A stretch of 64,000 nucleotides of DNA from Molossus alvarezi (lineage: Eukaryota > Chordata > Mammalia > Chiroptera > Molossidae), in the NCBI GenBank assembly GCA_037176705.1, contig CM073885.1, positions 159,826,290 to 159,890,289 of the forward strand, given 5' to 3'. Below are positions 36,237-48,180 of this stretch, one piece after another. Both the position numbers and the translations under genes were made by a program. The stretch's first letter is position 1; each line of letters starts with the position of its first letter. Below the pieces are notes generated by a model. It made no database searches. It had not been told where the DNA came from and saw nothing but the letters and a program-made list of their open reading frames with translations.

Positions 36237-36942
36237 AAAAATTACCCACATCTACTTGGTGTGACCAGAACCTCCAGACGTCAGTCAGCATCTCCTCTGT
36301 GGTGGGTAAAATACCAACTACCCGCAGATCTGGGCACCTCTCCACCTCCTTTCTTGCACTGGAGCACTCGGTCCATTTGGGGTCCCCAGTCCCTTCCCTC
36401 CTGTTTCAGGAAGCTCCTGCTGATGCCTCTGCCACCACAAGCACACTCATGACGAGAAGTCATTTTTTCTCCTATGCAAAATAAGTTTTGAGAAACAGTT
36501 CGCTAGAGCACATGCCTCCTGTATGGAAGTACCACATGTTTAGATTAGAATGTTTTAAAACCCCCCGTGCTGGTCACACACCTCTGAGAGACTGATCACA
36601 GGTGATTTCCAAGCTCAGCAGAGTCCCTGCCCCGGTTGGCACGGAGCTCTGGACTCAGAAGGAGCAGGCAGGGCCAGGCGCCTGGAGAACTGTGAGGTCC
36701 GTGGTTTCCTCCAGGCAGAACCATCTGGCCCTTTCTCTGTGGCCAGTAGGTCCCCTGCCCCACTGGGTGAAGGGTCATTGTTAAGGAAGGTTAAACTTAA
36801 CTTTGAAGTGGTTTTTTGAGATCTGTTCCAGTTAGGGTTCCTCCCATTAGCCCTGGCTCACAGGCATTATCTGATCCTCCCTCTCCCAACCCAGTGTGGA
36901 GTTTTCTTCCAACTTTGAAGCCCTGAGGTGGATCCTTTTTTT

Positions 36943-37095
36943 AATGTTTAGACTATTACAGATGTCTCCCAATTTGCCCTCCTTTGCCTGCCCCCATTAC
37001 CACTCCCCACCCCCAACCCCCCCTTGACCGTACTGCTGTCTGTGTCTATGGGCTATGCATTAAATTTTTTGGCTAATTTCTTCACCTTTTATCCA
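36943..37095 (-). mobile_element. Very short L1 3' end (antisense)
   Basis: 'actattacagatgtctccca', 'ccgtactgctgtctgtgtct' and 'atgggctatgcat' are the L1 3' UTR in antisense, shared with 50817-50944. Approximate TSD GGATYCTTTTTTT at 36930-36942 and 37096-37108. Confidence 0.8.
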
Positions 37096-37108
37096 GGATT
37101 CTTTTTTT

Positions 37109-37690
37109 TATTTTGTATTTGTAATATAATTCATATACCATAAACTTCACCATTTTGAAGTGTGCAATTCACAAGATTATAAACCATCACCACTGTCTGA
37201 TACCAGAATATTTCTTCACTCTCAAAAATACCCATACCCATTAGCATCGGCTTGCTATTTCTCACTTCCTCCAGTCCTGGCGACTGCTAATTCTCCATCA
37301 CTGTGGACATTGCGGATAAATGGAATCCTATAATATGTGGTCTTTGGTGTCTGGCTTCATTCACTTAGAATAATGTTCTCAAGGTCCATTCTTATTGTAG
37401 TCTGAATCGGTACTTTATTTCTTTTTATGAGTAAACAATATTCCGTATGTGGATAGACCACATTTTGTTTTTCTTTTCATCTGTTTATGGGTGTTGGGTT
37501 TTTTCCACTTCTGGGTTGTTATGGCTAATGCTGCTGTGGGCATTTATGTACAGGTTTTTGTGGGGACATACATTCTCAGTTCAGTTCCCTTGAGTATATA
37601 CCTAGGAGTTGAATTGCTGGCTCACATGGTAACTCTGTGTTTAATATTTTTGAGGAACTACTAGGCTGTTTTTCAGAGCACGTGGTGTCA
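37109..37690 (-). mobile_element. Old L1M 3' region (antisense)
   Basis: 'cataaacttcaccattttga', 'aaccatcaccactgtctgat', 'attccgtatgtggatagacc', 'cctaggagttgaattgctgg' follow the L1M antisense order. Heavily diverged. Confidence 0.85.
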
Positions 37691-37754
37691 TCTTAGCTTT
37701 CTCATGGCCTTTCTTTCCTCCTCTTTAATCTTAGAGACTTGGACTTCGAATATG

Positions 37755-37990
37755 AGTTCTTGGAGCAGGGTGGTTGAGAACAGACTTCAGAGTTCAAATC
37801 CCAGCCCCAGTATTTACCAGCTGCAGGATCTTGGACAAGTTGATTCCTTATCTATAAACCTGTTTCCTTACTTGTCAAATGGGTATGTTAATAACACCTA
37901 TTGCATAGAGGTGTTTTGAGATTTAAATAACTTACCAAAATTAAAGCATTTAGAATAATACCTGACGTGGTAGGAAGGGTTCAGTAATGT
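37755..37990 (+). repeat. MIR SINE relic
   Basis: Nearly full MIR order: 'agacttcagagttcaaatcc', 'accagctgcaggatcttgga', 'tacttgtcaaatgggtatgt', 'ttgagatttaaataacttac'. Confidence 0.8.
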
Positions 37991-38123
37991 TAGTGATTAT
38001 TGTAATTGCATAATACACTCATTTGTTTCCTCTTAAATTAATGTTTACCCAGAAACTTGTAGGCTTTGTGAATCTTTTCGTTAGAAGTCAGGAGATACTT
38101 AGTTTTAAAATAGCACAAGTTCT

Positions 38124-38387
38124 AAAATAAGCTGACAATCAAAATAGATCCAGAGACATGGAAGTAGGGAACAGACTGTCAAACCTCAGAGGGAAGGGGG
38201 CTGGACGGGGGCAGAGAGAGAAACCAAAGAACTTATATGCATATATGTATAACCAACGGGCACAGACAATAGTGTGGGGAAAGCAGAGTGGGGTGGGAGT
38301 GAGGAGGAGGGGGTCAATGAGGAAAAAGGGGGGGACATCTGTAATACTTTCAACAATAGTGATAAAAATAACAGGTGATCAAAAAAT
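38124..38387 (+). mobile_element. Very short L1 3' end with long TSD
   Basis: Contains 'agagacatggaagtagggaa', 'cagactgtcaaacctcagag' and 'aagaacttatatgcatatat', matching the 3' UTR of the L1 at 35481. Perfect 17-bp TSD AAAATAGCACAAGTTCT at 38107-38123 and 38388-38404. The insertion is only about 264 bp. Confidence 0.93.
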
Positions 38388-38769
38388 AAAATAGCACAAG
38401 TTCTGTCATATTATTAATTCCCAGAATAGGGGGATATTCTTTTACTGTGGGGCACACACTAGCCTAAGCACATATTTGTGAAGGCTTTCTTAATGTTAAT
38501 ATCTAATGTTATATCATTTACATTTGGGTAGTGTGCACATTGTAACTTTTTATGTGTCCCTCTGTGAAGAGGTTCAGATGCTTTACTGAAAGCTTTTAGT
38601 GAATTAGCAGTAGTTGACGATTGTAGGGTAAACCGTGGTTATAGGAGCGATTATACTCCTGTGACATGGTGAAAGGCTTGCTAATCACACTTAAAGGAAA
38701 ACTGTTTCCTTTCTCTCACACTTTTGACACCAAATGAATGGGTTGTTTTCCTCAAACCAATCAATTCCC

Positions 38770-39495
38770 CAACTCTCTGGACACCGTCGGGATGTCCTAC
38801 AATTCAGTTCAGTTCTGACATTTACTACCCGGAGTTAGTGCACACCTCACAGGTTTGGGGTGAAGTCCCGCGAGCCTGCCCCGCTTCAGACATAAGTTCC
38901 AGGTTCCCTCCTGTACTTCTTACTGACCGGCTAAAATCAGGGGTTTCCATGACACCCCCTCAGGTTTTATAATTTGCTATAATGGATCACAGAACTCGGG
39001 AAACGTTTAACTTACCTTTGCCATTTTATTATAAAGGATATAGTGAAGAATACAGGGGAAACAGACGAAGAAGGATGTGGGGTGAGATCTGGAAGGGTTC
39101 TGAGCACAGGAGCTTCTCTCCCTGTGAAGTTGGGGTGCATCTTCGTCCTGGCATGTAAATGTATTCATCAGCCCAGGAGCTCCCAAACCCCATACTTTTG
39201 GGATTTTCATGGAGGCTTCATCATGTGTGATCAATCATTAAGTCAGTCTCCAGCCCCTCTCCTTTTCCCAGAGGATGGGGAATGGGGCTGAAAGTTCCAG
39301 GCTTCTAACCATGGCTTGATCTTTCTGGCTACTAGCCCCAATCCAGGAGCCCACCCTGAGTCATCTCGTTGGAACAAAAGATGCTCCTATCACCCCCATC
39401 ACTCAGGAAATTACAAGGGATTTAAGAGCTCGATGGCAGGAACCAAAGGCAGAGACCAAAAATATATTTATGTCACAGTACAAAAATATCAGTAT
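38770..39495 (-). mobile_element. LTR-like repeat, copy 2 of a related pair in intron 2
   Basis: Same order as 30535-31312: 'gatgtcctacaattcagttc', 'ggatcacagaactcgggaaa', 'tttcatggaggcttcatcat', 'atcactcaggaaattacaag', 'tatttatgtcacagtacaaa'. It ends about 90 bp before exon 3. Confidence 0.6.
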
Positions 39496-39588
39496 TGCTG
39501 ATTGATTTGAAATCAGAGAATACAAAAATTAGAGTGGGCATTTTCATTTAAATGTCAGAATTCCCTTACATCCATTTTGTTTCTGCAG

Positions 39589-39681
39589 TGTTCTCTTCCC
39601 TGAGCCTTGGCCTGCTTCCGGAACGGTCTGCCACGCTAATGGTTTATGAAGATGTTGTCCAAATAGTCTCAGGATTCCAAG
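39589..39681 (+). CDS. FAM171A1: FAM171A1 internal coding exon (exon 3)
   Basis: A 93-nt exon continuing the extracellular domain, about residues 109-139. The acceptor is ttgtttctgcag and the donor is caag|gtatgt. The split valine codon begins with the last G of the previous exon and continues with TG here, so the join restores the frame. The product reads [17 protein letters not shown] followed by [13 protein letters not shown], matching FAM171A1. It is phase 1 at both ends and divisible by three, so skipping it would remove 31 residues without a frameshift. The intron before it is 9,518 bp and the one after it 8,499 bp. No stop or frameshift is seen. Confidence 0.95.
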
Positions 39682-40859
39682 GTATGTTGACTATTTAACA
39701 AGAGAACTGACAGTAACTTTTGGGCTGACTACTAAAATGTGAGGGACGGCTTATTGTCAGGTAGTGATGGCGGTGAATTTATCCAAAGCTGGGACACACC
39801 ACCTGTTGTCCCTATCAGTGCACAACACATTTGAATTTTGGTTAAGCTGTTTGTTGGCTATGATCTTGTTTCTTGTAGGCCCAGCTGCTAAGTGTTGAGG
39901 GAAAAGAAGGGGGTCCAGCACTCTGTCCAGACCACACCTCTCCTCTCTAAGGGAGAGAATTTTCACCTCATGAGGTCAGAGCCAGGACCCTGCCTGGGCC
40001 TCATTGACCTGTGGACAGGGTCACTCTTAAAAGGTTTTAAGCGTTTGAGCATATAGAGTTTCAGTTTTGCAGGATGAAAAGATTCTAGAGATCTGGTGCA
40101 CAACAATATAAATACGCTTAACACGATTGAACTATAAATAGTTAAGGTGGTAAATTTAATGTTCTAGGTTTTTTACCACGATAACCCCCCAACAAAAAAA
40201 AAAAAGGAAAAAAGTTAATGAGCTTTGAGTGTGGCTTTTCCCTCTCTAGTTTGATTCATTTTACGTGCAGCAATGTATACAAACATACCATCACCCCTTC
40301 TAACCTCTGACCCATACAGAAAGTTTGAGGGATTTTCCCTTTGTTGGGGTTGGGGTTGGGACTGGGAATAACGCTTGTGTCAAACATATTTCTGTGATGA
40401 GGTTCCACCCAAATCATGGGCCTTGAGCATGCTATTTCCTGGATTTTAATGCTTCACCAGATTAGTTTTTTATTTACATTACTTCTGTGTTTTCATACCA
40501 CTTTACACTAATAATTCCTCACCTAAGCACGTTCCTGTGCCATGTGCAGTGAGCTGCCCTCATTCATTCCTTTTTCATGGAGTGGCTGTGAGAACATGCC
40601 ACAAGGTCAACATATAGCCCTTGCTCTTAGAAGGGGGGTTTGCAGAGATGCGTCCAGCAGCCTGTGTAACTGGAGTTTGGGAGATAAAACAGTGAAAGCC
40701 ATGAGTTATCATCTTTTTCTCCCCCCAAGAGAGTGGACCTAGAGTCCTCAGCTTCCGTTCACATTAGAACTACACTGTGGCCCAGGCCCCTGCCGTGGTA
40801 CCTCCAGTTTTCTTTGATTGGCTCTGCTACTATTGTTTCACAGCTAAAAAAGTAATGAT
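39682..40859. other. Start of intron 3, unassigned
   Basis: No exon or confident repeat. An A run of about 13 lies at 40193-40205. Confidence 0.4.
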
Positions 40860-41730
40860 TTTTCTTTTTTCCACTTTTATTACGATATAATTGACATATA
40901 ACCTTGTATTAGCTTCAAGTGTACAGTATAATGATTTGATTCATGTATATGTTGTGACATGATCACCACAGTAAGTCTAATTAACACCCGTCACCATACA
41001 TAGTTACTAATGTCTTTTCTTACAATGACAATGTTTAAGATCTATTCTCTTAGCCACTGTCATATGTACAATACAGTTTTATTAACTATAGTCACCATGC
41101 TGTACATTACATCCCTGGGACTTACTTATTTTATAACTGGTAGTTTGTACCTTTTGACCACCTTCATCCATTTTGTCCACCTATCACCCCCTGCCTCTGG
41201 CAACCACCAGTCTGTTCTCTGTATCTCTGCATTTTGTTTTTTTAGATTTCTGCATATAAGTGACATCATACATTTTTTTTTCCCAGAGAGAGTAGAAGGG
41301 AGGGAAAGAAGTTGAAAGAGAGAGAGAGAAACATCAATGTGAGAGAGACGCATCTGTTGGTTGCCTCCCACACAACCCTGACAGGAGCCAGGGACCAAAC
41401 CCACAACCCAGGTATACACTGGACCGGGAATTGAACCGTCGACCTTTCGGTCCATAGGCCGACACTAACCGCTGAGCAAAACTGGCCAGGGCAGACATCA
41501 TACAATATTTGTCTCTCTCTGTCTGCATTATTTTATTTAGCATAATGCCTTCAAGATCCGTCCATGTTGTCATAGATAGCAGGATTTCCTTCTTTTTATG
41601 GCTCAGGAATATTCCATTGTTTATATACACCACATACTCTTTATCCACTCATCCATTGAAGGACACTCAAGTTGTTTTCGTGTGTTGGCTATTGTAAATA
41701 ATCCTGCAGTGAATTTGGGGGGATGTAGAG
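40860..41730 (-). mobile_element. Old L1M 3' region (antisense), split by a SINE
   Basis: 'acttttattacgatataatt', 'tgacatataaccttgtatta', 'gttttattaactatagtcac', 'gccttcaagatccgtccatg' and 'aatattccattgtttatata' are L1M 3' blocks in antisense. Interrupted by the SINE at 41273. Confidence 0.87.
41273..41493 (-). mobile_element. Ves-related SINE inserted in L1M
   Basis: Antisense copy ending 'gagcaaaactggccagggca'. Perfect 11-bp TSD GACATCATACA at 41262-41272 and 41494-41504. Confidence 0.94.
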
Positions 41731-42551
41731 AGAGACAATGGTTTTCTTGAAATGAGGGAATGTTTACACTTCCTTCTCATGTTCTTCACTAAGACAGGAT
41801 TTGTCTCTTGCTGGCTCCTCTGAAACGGTAGCAAGAGGCTAACAGTTGTAATTAACATCTCTGATGCAGACAAGCTATGCTCACCTGTTCATCTCGTTTA
41901 GGAGGTCCTCCCTGGAGATGTGAGTCATGCTGGTGCCTTGCCCTTCAGCACTGGCTGCCAAGGGGCTTATACCCACCCGTCGTGGGGCCAGGGCTGGGAC
42001 CAGCTGGGAGAGAAAAGCTGGAGCCAGCAGCTCTTCTTTCTCTTTCTCTCACCGGGACTGAGCTAAGAACTCAGAAGAGGTGAAACTCTCAGCTGGAAGG
42101 TCCTGAGGTGCAGTGGGCCCGGGACCAGGCCAGGCCACCCACGAGCCCAGATGAGAAAGGAATAGAAAGTATGAGGAAGGAAAGGGAGCCAGTGAGCAGC
42201 AGGTGGGGGAGGCAGGCTGGGCATTCCTGGAACCGGGTCACTGTCGCGGCATTCAGGCGAAACTCGCAAACTGCCTGTCTTCCCAGAGCTGCTCTGAGCC
42301 AGACCGGTGCTGCTGTCCTTCCTCCCTCTGGCTCCCCTCCTTGGATCCCACACATCCCTCCCTCCCTTACTGTTCCTCATGTCCTTATCAATAACCAGAG
42401 GGGTAGATTCAAACAACCCTCCAGCGGGTTCTCTCCCAACCCTCAATCTTATTACCATACTTCCCTTTCTGCCACCTTTGGGAGTATATCTCACCTCCCC
42501 GACTAAATGTCAACCTGCAGTGTAAGGAGTGCATCATCTTCATCTTAGAAC
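41731..42551. other. Intron 3 sequence, unassigned, GC-rich
   Basis: Overlapping open frames on both strands (up to 143 codons) reflect GC content. No product is recognised and CpG density does not suggest an island. Confidence 0.4.
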
Positions 42552-42562
42552 CCACAGGGCGG

Positions 42563-42804
42563 TCTGGCTGGTGTGACTCAGTGGTTGAGCATTGACCATG
42601 CACCAAGAGGTCGCCAGTTTGATTCCCAGTCAGGGCACATGCCCAGGTTGTGGGCCTGATCCCCAATGAGGGGCATGCAGGAGGCGGCCAGTCGATGTTC
42701 GCGCTCATCGATGTTTCTGATGTTCGCGCTCATCGATGTTTCTATCTCTCTCCCTCTCTCTTCCTCTCTGTCAAAAAAAAAAAAAATTAATAAAGGAAAA
42801 AAAA
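42563..42804 (+). mobile_element. Bat SINE (older subtype) with an internal 25-bp tandem duplication
   Basis: Head 'tctggctggtgtgactcagt', 'gggcacatgcccaggttgtg', CT-rich region, A-rich tail. TSD CCACAGGGCGG at 42552-42562 and 42805-42815. The segment 42694-42718 is repeated exactly at 42719-42743. Confidence 0.93.
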
Positions 42805-42815
42805 CCACAGGGCGG

Positions 42816-43549
42816 CCACATCACATCCGCACTCTTCAGCGACATGCAGTCCCTTCAGGAGCCTCGTCCTCTGCCCCGGCCAGCGCCGCCTGCCCTTGGC
42901 TTGCACAGAAGTCCCCAGCCTTCCCGGCACACAGCCCTGCCTCGAGAGGTGCCGTCCACCGGCTGTCCCACACAGTCTTGGGTACCATTCATAGGCAGCA
43001 CCTACGGAACTCCTTTTCTGCTGGACAGTGGGTGGCTCTCTCGAAGTTATTCCTGCACTTTTGAGACCTCTTACTTTAGCATTGAAAACACTGTGATAAT
43101 TAAGCTGTTTCCATGGCTGTCTTCTTCACTCTTGAGTTCCAGACAGCAGGGCCTTTGTCCTTCCCTCTTCGCATCCTGTGCCCGCTGCAGAGGAGACCTT
43201 GATATGTGCCACTTGGATCAGTGTGAGGGTGCTCACAGTATCTTGCCCAGTGGTTGAGAGCCGGGAGCAGTTTTGTCCTCAGGGACATTTGCAGTGTCTG
43301 GTGATGTTTTGGATTGTCTTAACTTGGGAGCTGCTACCAGCATTACATGGGTAGAGGCCAGCTCTGCTGATGGACATGTTGAAATGTACAGGTTGGCCCT
43401 TGTCACCCAATAAAGAACTTCCTGGTCCGAAATGTTCATAGGGCTGAGATTGAGGAACCCTGACCTAGTCAGAGTTGAGACAGACCACTTTTAGGACATA
43501 GTGAATTGCTCAGTATAAGTCAGCTTTACATTCAGTTCTGTAAACTTGG
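42816..43549. other. Intron 3 sequence, unassigned
   Basis: No exon or recognisable repeat. Long open frames here (up to 173 codons) start inside the SINE and have no motif. Confidence 0.4.
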
Positions 43550-44060
43550 TTGAGTACCAGCTCTATACAGGACACAGTGTGGTGGGTTTCACGGGGTACC
43601 TGCTATTGAGGAGCTTCAGTCTAAAAGTGGAGAAGAGATAGGAAGTTATGGCTTATCCTGCACCTGTTATGTCCCAGAAGGCACCGTTAGGCATCACGCA
43701 TATGTTTCCTGACCTAGCACATAATAGTCATGTTGTGATGATAAAGATAAAGAACCTGAAGGCCAAAGTCATTCAACTAGAAGGTGGCAAAAGAAAGACC
43801 AAAACACAGAGCTAGTGATTCCGCCACTATGTTCTCTTCTCATGGCGCCTCTGATCAGAGAGATTTGCAGATATGCACATAAACATAATACAAGGCACAG
43901 AAAAGTCAGTGCTGTAAGAGAGATACAAGTAGAGTTTAGAGCTTGGGATGGGATCAAGAAAGGCTACACAGAAAAGGGGGCATTTAAGATGCCTCTTGGA
44001 TGAGGTGCAGGATATGCAAACAGGTGGGAAGAAGCTTCAGACGTGGAGAAGCGCATGGGC
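43550..44060 (+). repeat. Old MIR/L2-like repeats
   Basis: 'gagtaccagctctatacagg' with 'ggagcttcagtctaaaagtg' looks L2-like. 43690-43810 ('ataaagataaagaacctgaa', 'ggccaaagtcattcaactag') looks like MIR. 43890-44030 resembles an L2-class block. All are strongly diverged. Confidence 0.5.
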
Positions 44061-44199
44061 ACAGGTGCCGAAGCAGGCAGCGGTGCAGGCCCACTTGTCC
44101 GAGCCGGAGAACCGACTGCCAGTAAGCGGGGCCTCTCTTCTGATCAGCGTGGTTTCTTAGGACGGGATACAGAAGTTAGAATGAAAAGAATTCATTTCT

Positions 44200-44292
44200 G
44201 CCCTTACAAACAGAATGACTTTGGGCAAGTCACTTAATCTCCTTGAACCTCAGTTTTTCTCACATCAAATGATATGTATATAAGAACTTTTT
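44200..44292 (+). repeat. MIR SINE relic
   Basis: 'gaatgactttgggcaagtca' followed by 'cttaatctccttgaacctca' is the MIR core. Confidence 0.72.
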
Positions 44293-44720
44293 AAATCCGT
44301 AAAGCGCTGAACTGCAGCTCTCGCTTTCGGGACAGGTGGAGCAGAGGTTTGGGTCTAATTGGTCTCTGATTGCCGCACGGTCGATGAGTGGTGCAGACCC
44401 GCTGAAGGTGTCTGGGCAGGGGAAGGATGTAATCAGAGCGGCATTTTAGAAAAGTCAGTGTATGAGAAGATGAAACAGGGTAAGTCTGAAGCAAGGGGCC
44501 AGTTTAGTCAAGGGGTAATGTAGGGTATTGTGGGGTGGAGGCAGAAAGGGAGGAAAAGATGATGCTAGAAATGTTGCTGAGGGAAGATTGACCCATCTTG
44601 ACACCTGAGTCAGTGTGCAGAATAACAGAGAGGGAAAGTGATGGTAACAGCCTGGGGTCAAACCTGGGGTGGGAGGAAATGGGGTGGTGTGAGGTGGAAG
44701 AGAAGGTAGATGACGGTTTT

Positions 44721-44990
44721 AATATTTTATTTATTTTTTTAATCCTCACCTGAGGACATTTTTTTCCATTTATCTTCAAACAGAGTGGGACGGGGGAGAG
44801 AGAGAGAGAGGAAGAGGGAGACAGAGACATCGATGTGAAACAGACACATCGACTGGTTGCTTCCCTCACAACCCTGACCAGGGCCGGAGACTGAACCAAA
44901 ACCCAGGTACATGCCTTTGACTGGAATTGAACCCACGACTCTTTGGTCTGCGGACCAAGGCTCTAACTGCTGAGCCAAACCAGCCAGGGC
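44721..44990 (-). mobile_element. Ves-type SINE
   Basis: Antisense copy ending 'gagccaaaccagccagggc'. Imperfect TSD TAGATGACGGTTT at 44708-44720 and TAGATGATGATTT at 44991-45003. Confidence 0.93.
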
Positions 44991-45003
44991 TAGATGATGA
45001 TTT

Positions 45004-48000
45004 CAGAGTGCTCGATGGGTATCCAGCTTGCAGTGTCTGGAAGGCAGAGGAAATGCAGACACGCAGCTTGGCAGAGAGGACAGGAACGGCTGAGGTCGTG
45101 ACAGTGGAGGGGAGTCGGTACGGACAGAGCCCAGAAACAGCAGAGGCAACTGTGGCAGGAACTGCTTCATTGGAGGTAGGAGGAGGGAAACAGAACCTGC
45201 AGAAGAGAGGGCAGGCTGGGTCTGGAAAGACCAGAGTTCAGGACCATGAATGCCAAGACGGAGGGTTCCTGGGCGGGGGCAGCGAGCAGTGTGGACCATT
45301 GTGAAGAGGGCAGCGAGGGTGAAAGCTGAGAGGTGGTCGTAGGGTTTGCAGACTACAGCCATCAGTGCATTGCCAAGGGCATGGGTGTTGGGGGTGGAAG
45401 CCGTATCACTGAGGGTTGGATGGAAGGAGAGAAGGCATTTCCTTATGAGAATAGCAGTTAAAGTCATGTTTTATTGTTGTTGTTTTTTTAGATGCAGAAA
45501 AAACGGGTGTATTTGTTGGTTAGGGAGGAAAAGCCTGTAGAGTGGATTATAAAAAGGCAAAAATAAAAATGGTTGAGCCAAGTCTTGCAATAAAACAAGC
45601 AAAAGTTAGGATACTTGGAAGAAAGCAGGACAGAGAGAAGGAAGAAAGACTTTAAAGTGCAGAGAGTAGACGTGGTGGCCTCAGTATCTTCAGTAGATGA
45701 GGGTCTGAGCACTTGGGGACTGGTGGTTGGATCCCTGAGTTGGAGAACAGAGGAAGTTTGAAGCAGCCACTGTGGGGAGTGTGGGAGAGAGGCCTCCGGA
45801 GGAGACTGACAGACGTCCTGCCCACTGTCCACCTCCCACCCCAACCCAGGCACACCCCTTCCTGAAAGGTGGGGAATTTAGCGGCTCTAATACATGAAGA
45901 TGGGCTTAAGGACATAAGACACATATCATCTTTAAATTTTGTTTACACCACAGCTTAGAAAAGCCTCAACCCTCAAATGTTTCCTTGGTCATTTCACCAG
46001 GCAGAGGTCTTGCCTGTGCTCTGTGGGTGCAGACAAGTATCCAGGTCTTGCTGGTCACAGCATGTGTCAAATCTGCTGGGCCAGCCACATCCCCTTACAG
46101 TCACCTGCCCTGGCATGGCCCCTCTGTGCTCCCACCCCCAGCCACAGCAGACAGACCCAGATGTCTGGCCCAGGACCAACTTCTCCTGAGCAAAAAGGGA
46201 AGGAAGGCAGCAGGCAGGGAGAGGGAACAGGTGTGGGGAGGGGAGAGATACAGCTCCCATTAAAATGCATGACATGTTAGAGAATAAGAGAAGGTATGAG
46301 AGAGAGAGACAGGCAGGCACAGAGCTGGGACGAGATCCCAGGGGCCCCTGAGAGCTGGGGAGCAGCCTTGGTTGTGGTTTCCGGGTCCTAGACCATGCCC
46401 GTAAGGCCGGGATGGGGTGTTATCCTTGGGTTCAGTGTGACCCCTTTTCCCTGGTCTAGTTAGTGTAAGGAGATTTCTGTTCCTTCCAGCAAGGGGACTT
46501 CACAAAGCTCTCAACCCGCCCATCGCACAGGGGCCAGTCTAGGCCTGGCAGGGCGCCCGTGTCCCGCCCTCTTCTGGGGTAACCAGCCTGGACTCTGTGT
46601 TCTGCCTTACCCCTCACAAGGACAAGCCCCTCGTTGTCCTGTCACACTTGAAACACGTCACTCTTTACCTTAGTCAGTCCTTTGTCTCTCCGCTGTGTGA
46701 AGCCCAGGCTTCAGCAACACTTTTAGACAAGACAGTGGAGAAGGGGAAACAAAGTCTCAAAAACTTCACCATCATGGAAAAAAAGTATCGGGAGCAATGA
46801 CTGTTAGGTGGTTGAGGGTGAGAAGATGAAAAAGAGAGGGTTGACTCTGACTTTGCATCTCCGAGGGCAGCAGGGAGGAGGACCGAGGAGGCAGACAGCA
46901 CGTGTGGGAGCGGAGGGACGGGCTTAGGAGAAGCAGACAGCTCCTAGCCTTGCAAAGCATGAATCCTTGACACTCGGTGCAGACTGAGGACATGACAGCA
47001 GTATTCTGTGAAGTCAGAGGAAATCAGACTCAGAAGAGATTCGAGTTACAAGATATACGAGTAAACGTAACGCAAGGCTGCTGGTACGTGACCAAGGGCT
47101 TGTTTTAGGGTTGAAGAAAGTGCACCGATGATCTGGACGGGCAAATGCGCCCCTCGTTTCATTGGTGATAGAGTTAGGTAGGACTTTGGGCACCCAGCCC
47201 CTTGGGCCCTAAAGCTGGGTCTATCTTATGGAGTGGAGAACCAGCCATCTGAGACATCTAATCAGTGATCTTTAGGAGTTTGGGGAGCATTGTGACCACC
47301 TCTGTTGTACATGGTCTGTGTGAGTGGTCAGTGCATTGGGCTTCCATGGCCTCATCTGTAGGAAGAGAGACGTAGGCTAGTTGATCCTTCAAGCCACAGC
47401 ACTAGGTAAAAACAGGTTCAGGTTTTACAATGGAAACATCTAGAGCGAAGTCCAACCATGGATGATGTCACAAGGTAGCTGTCTGGTCTGTCGTCTCAAC
47501 CCGCGACCGTCCTTCTGCACAGAAGAGCTGGGTTTGGTGAAAAGAGCATCGCTTCACGTTATTCCAAGGACCTCTTTGTAAAATCTGCAACATGCTCTGT
47601 CACAAGGAGGGTGCACACCACCAGCGAGGCTGGATGCCAAGGGGCAGCTTCCACAGAAGGAAAAGGGTTCATTACTGTTGGGCTCTTTTTTTGCATTTCT
47701 TGTCCAGGCTGCACATTCAGTTCCCTGGCTCTGCTTCGATTGGGTCTGTGGAGCTCAACCAGATTTTACCCATTTGCACCTATGTCAAAGGGTATTGCTT
47801 GCTTTGTTTTTGTAAAGAGATTGTCATCTACTTGTTTCACTTACATGGACTTTGTTTCCTGAGATGTTACCCCATCCACAGGCAAATGCTGTGTGGTGAA
47901 AAGACTGCTCACAAATAGCACTTGGAAAGCTTTTTGTTAAAAACTCTAAATAGCATCCTGTGTCGAAACAAATGTGACAATGGGTTATTATTTCTATCCC

Positions 48001-48180
48001 CATAATAGCGTGTTGTCACATCTCAGTGTCCTGCATGAATGGGGGATGGGAGGAGATATGGGGAGGGCTAGGAGCAGGGAAAGCCCTGCTGAAACCTTAG
48101 AGAAGCACTTCTTCCTTTTTGCATTTTCTAAAAACAGAAACTGCTCCTTGGGGATGTAACTGGAAGGTTAATTCCTGCAG
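45004..48180. other. End of intron 3, unassigned
   Basis: No SINE or young L1 is seen for over 3 kb, one of the cleanest stretches in the window. Several old LINE-like purine-rich tracts may be present (45040-45440). The last bases 'aaggttaattcctgcag' form the exon 4 acceptor. Confidence 0.45.

Noticed and set aside
42736..43257. 173-codon plus-strand frame
   Set aside because: It starts inside the CT-rich part of a SINE, and the rest has no recognisable domain.
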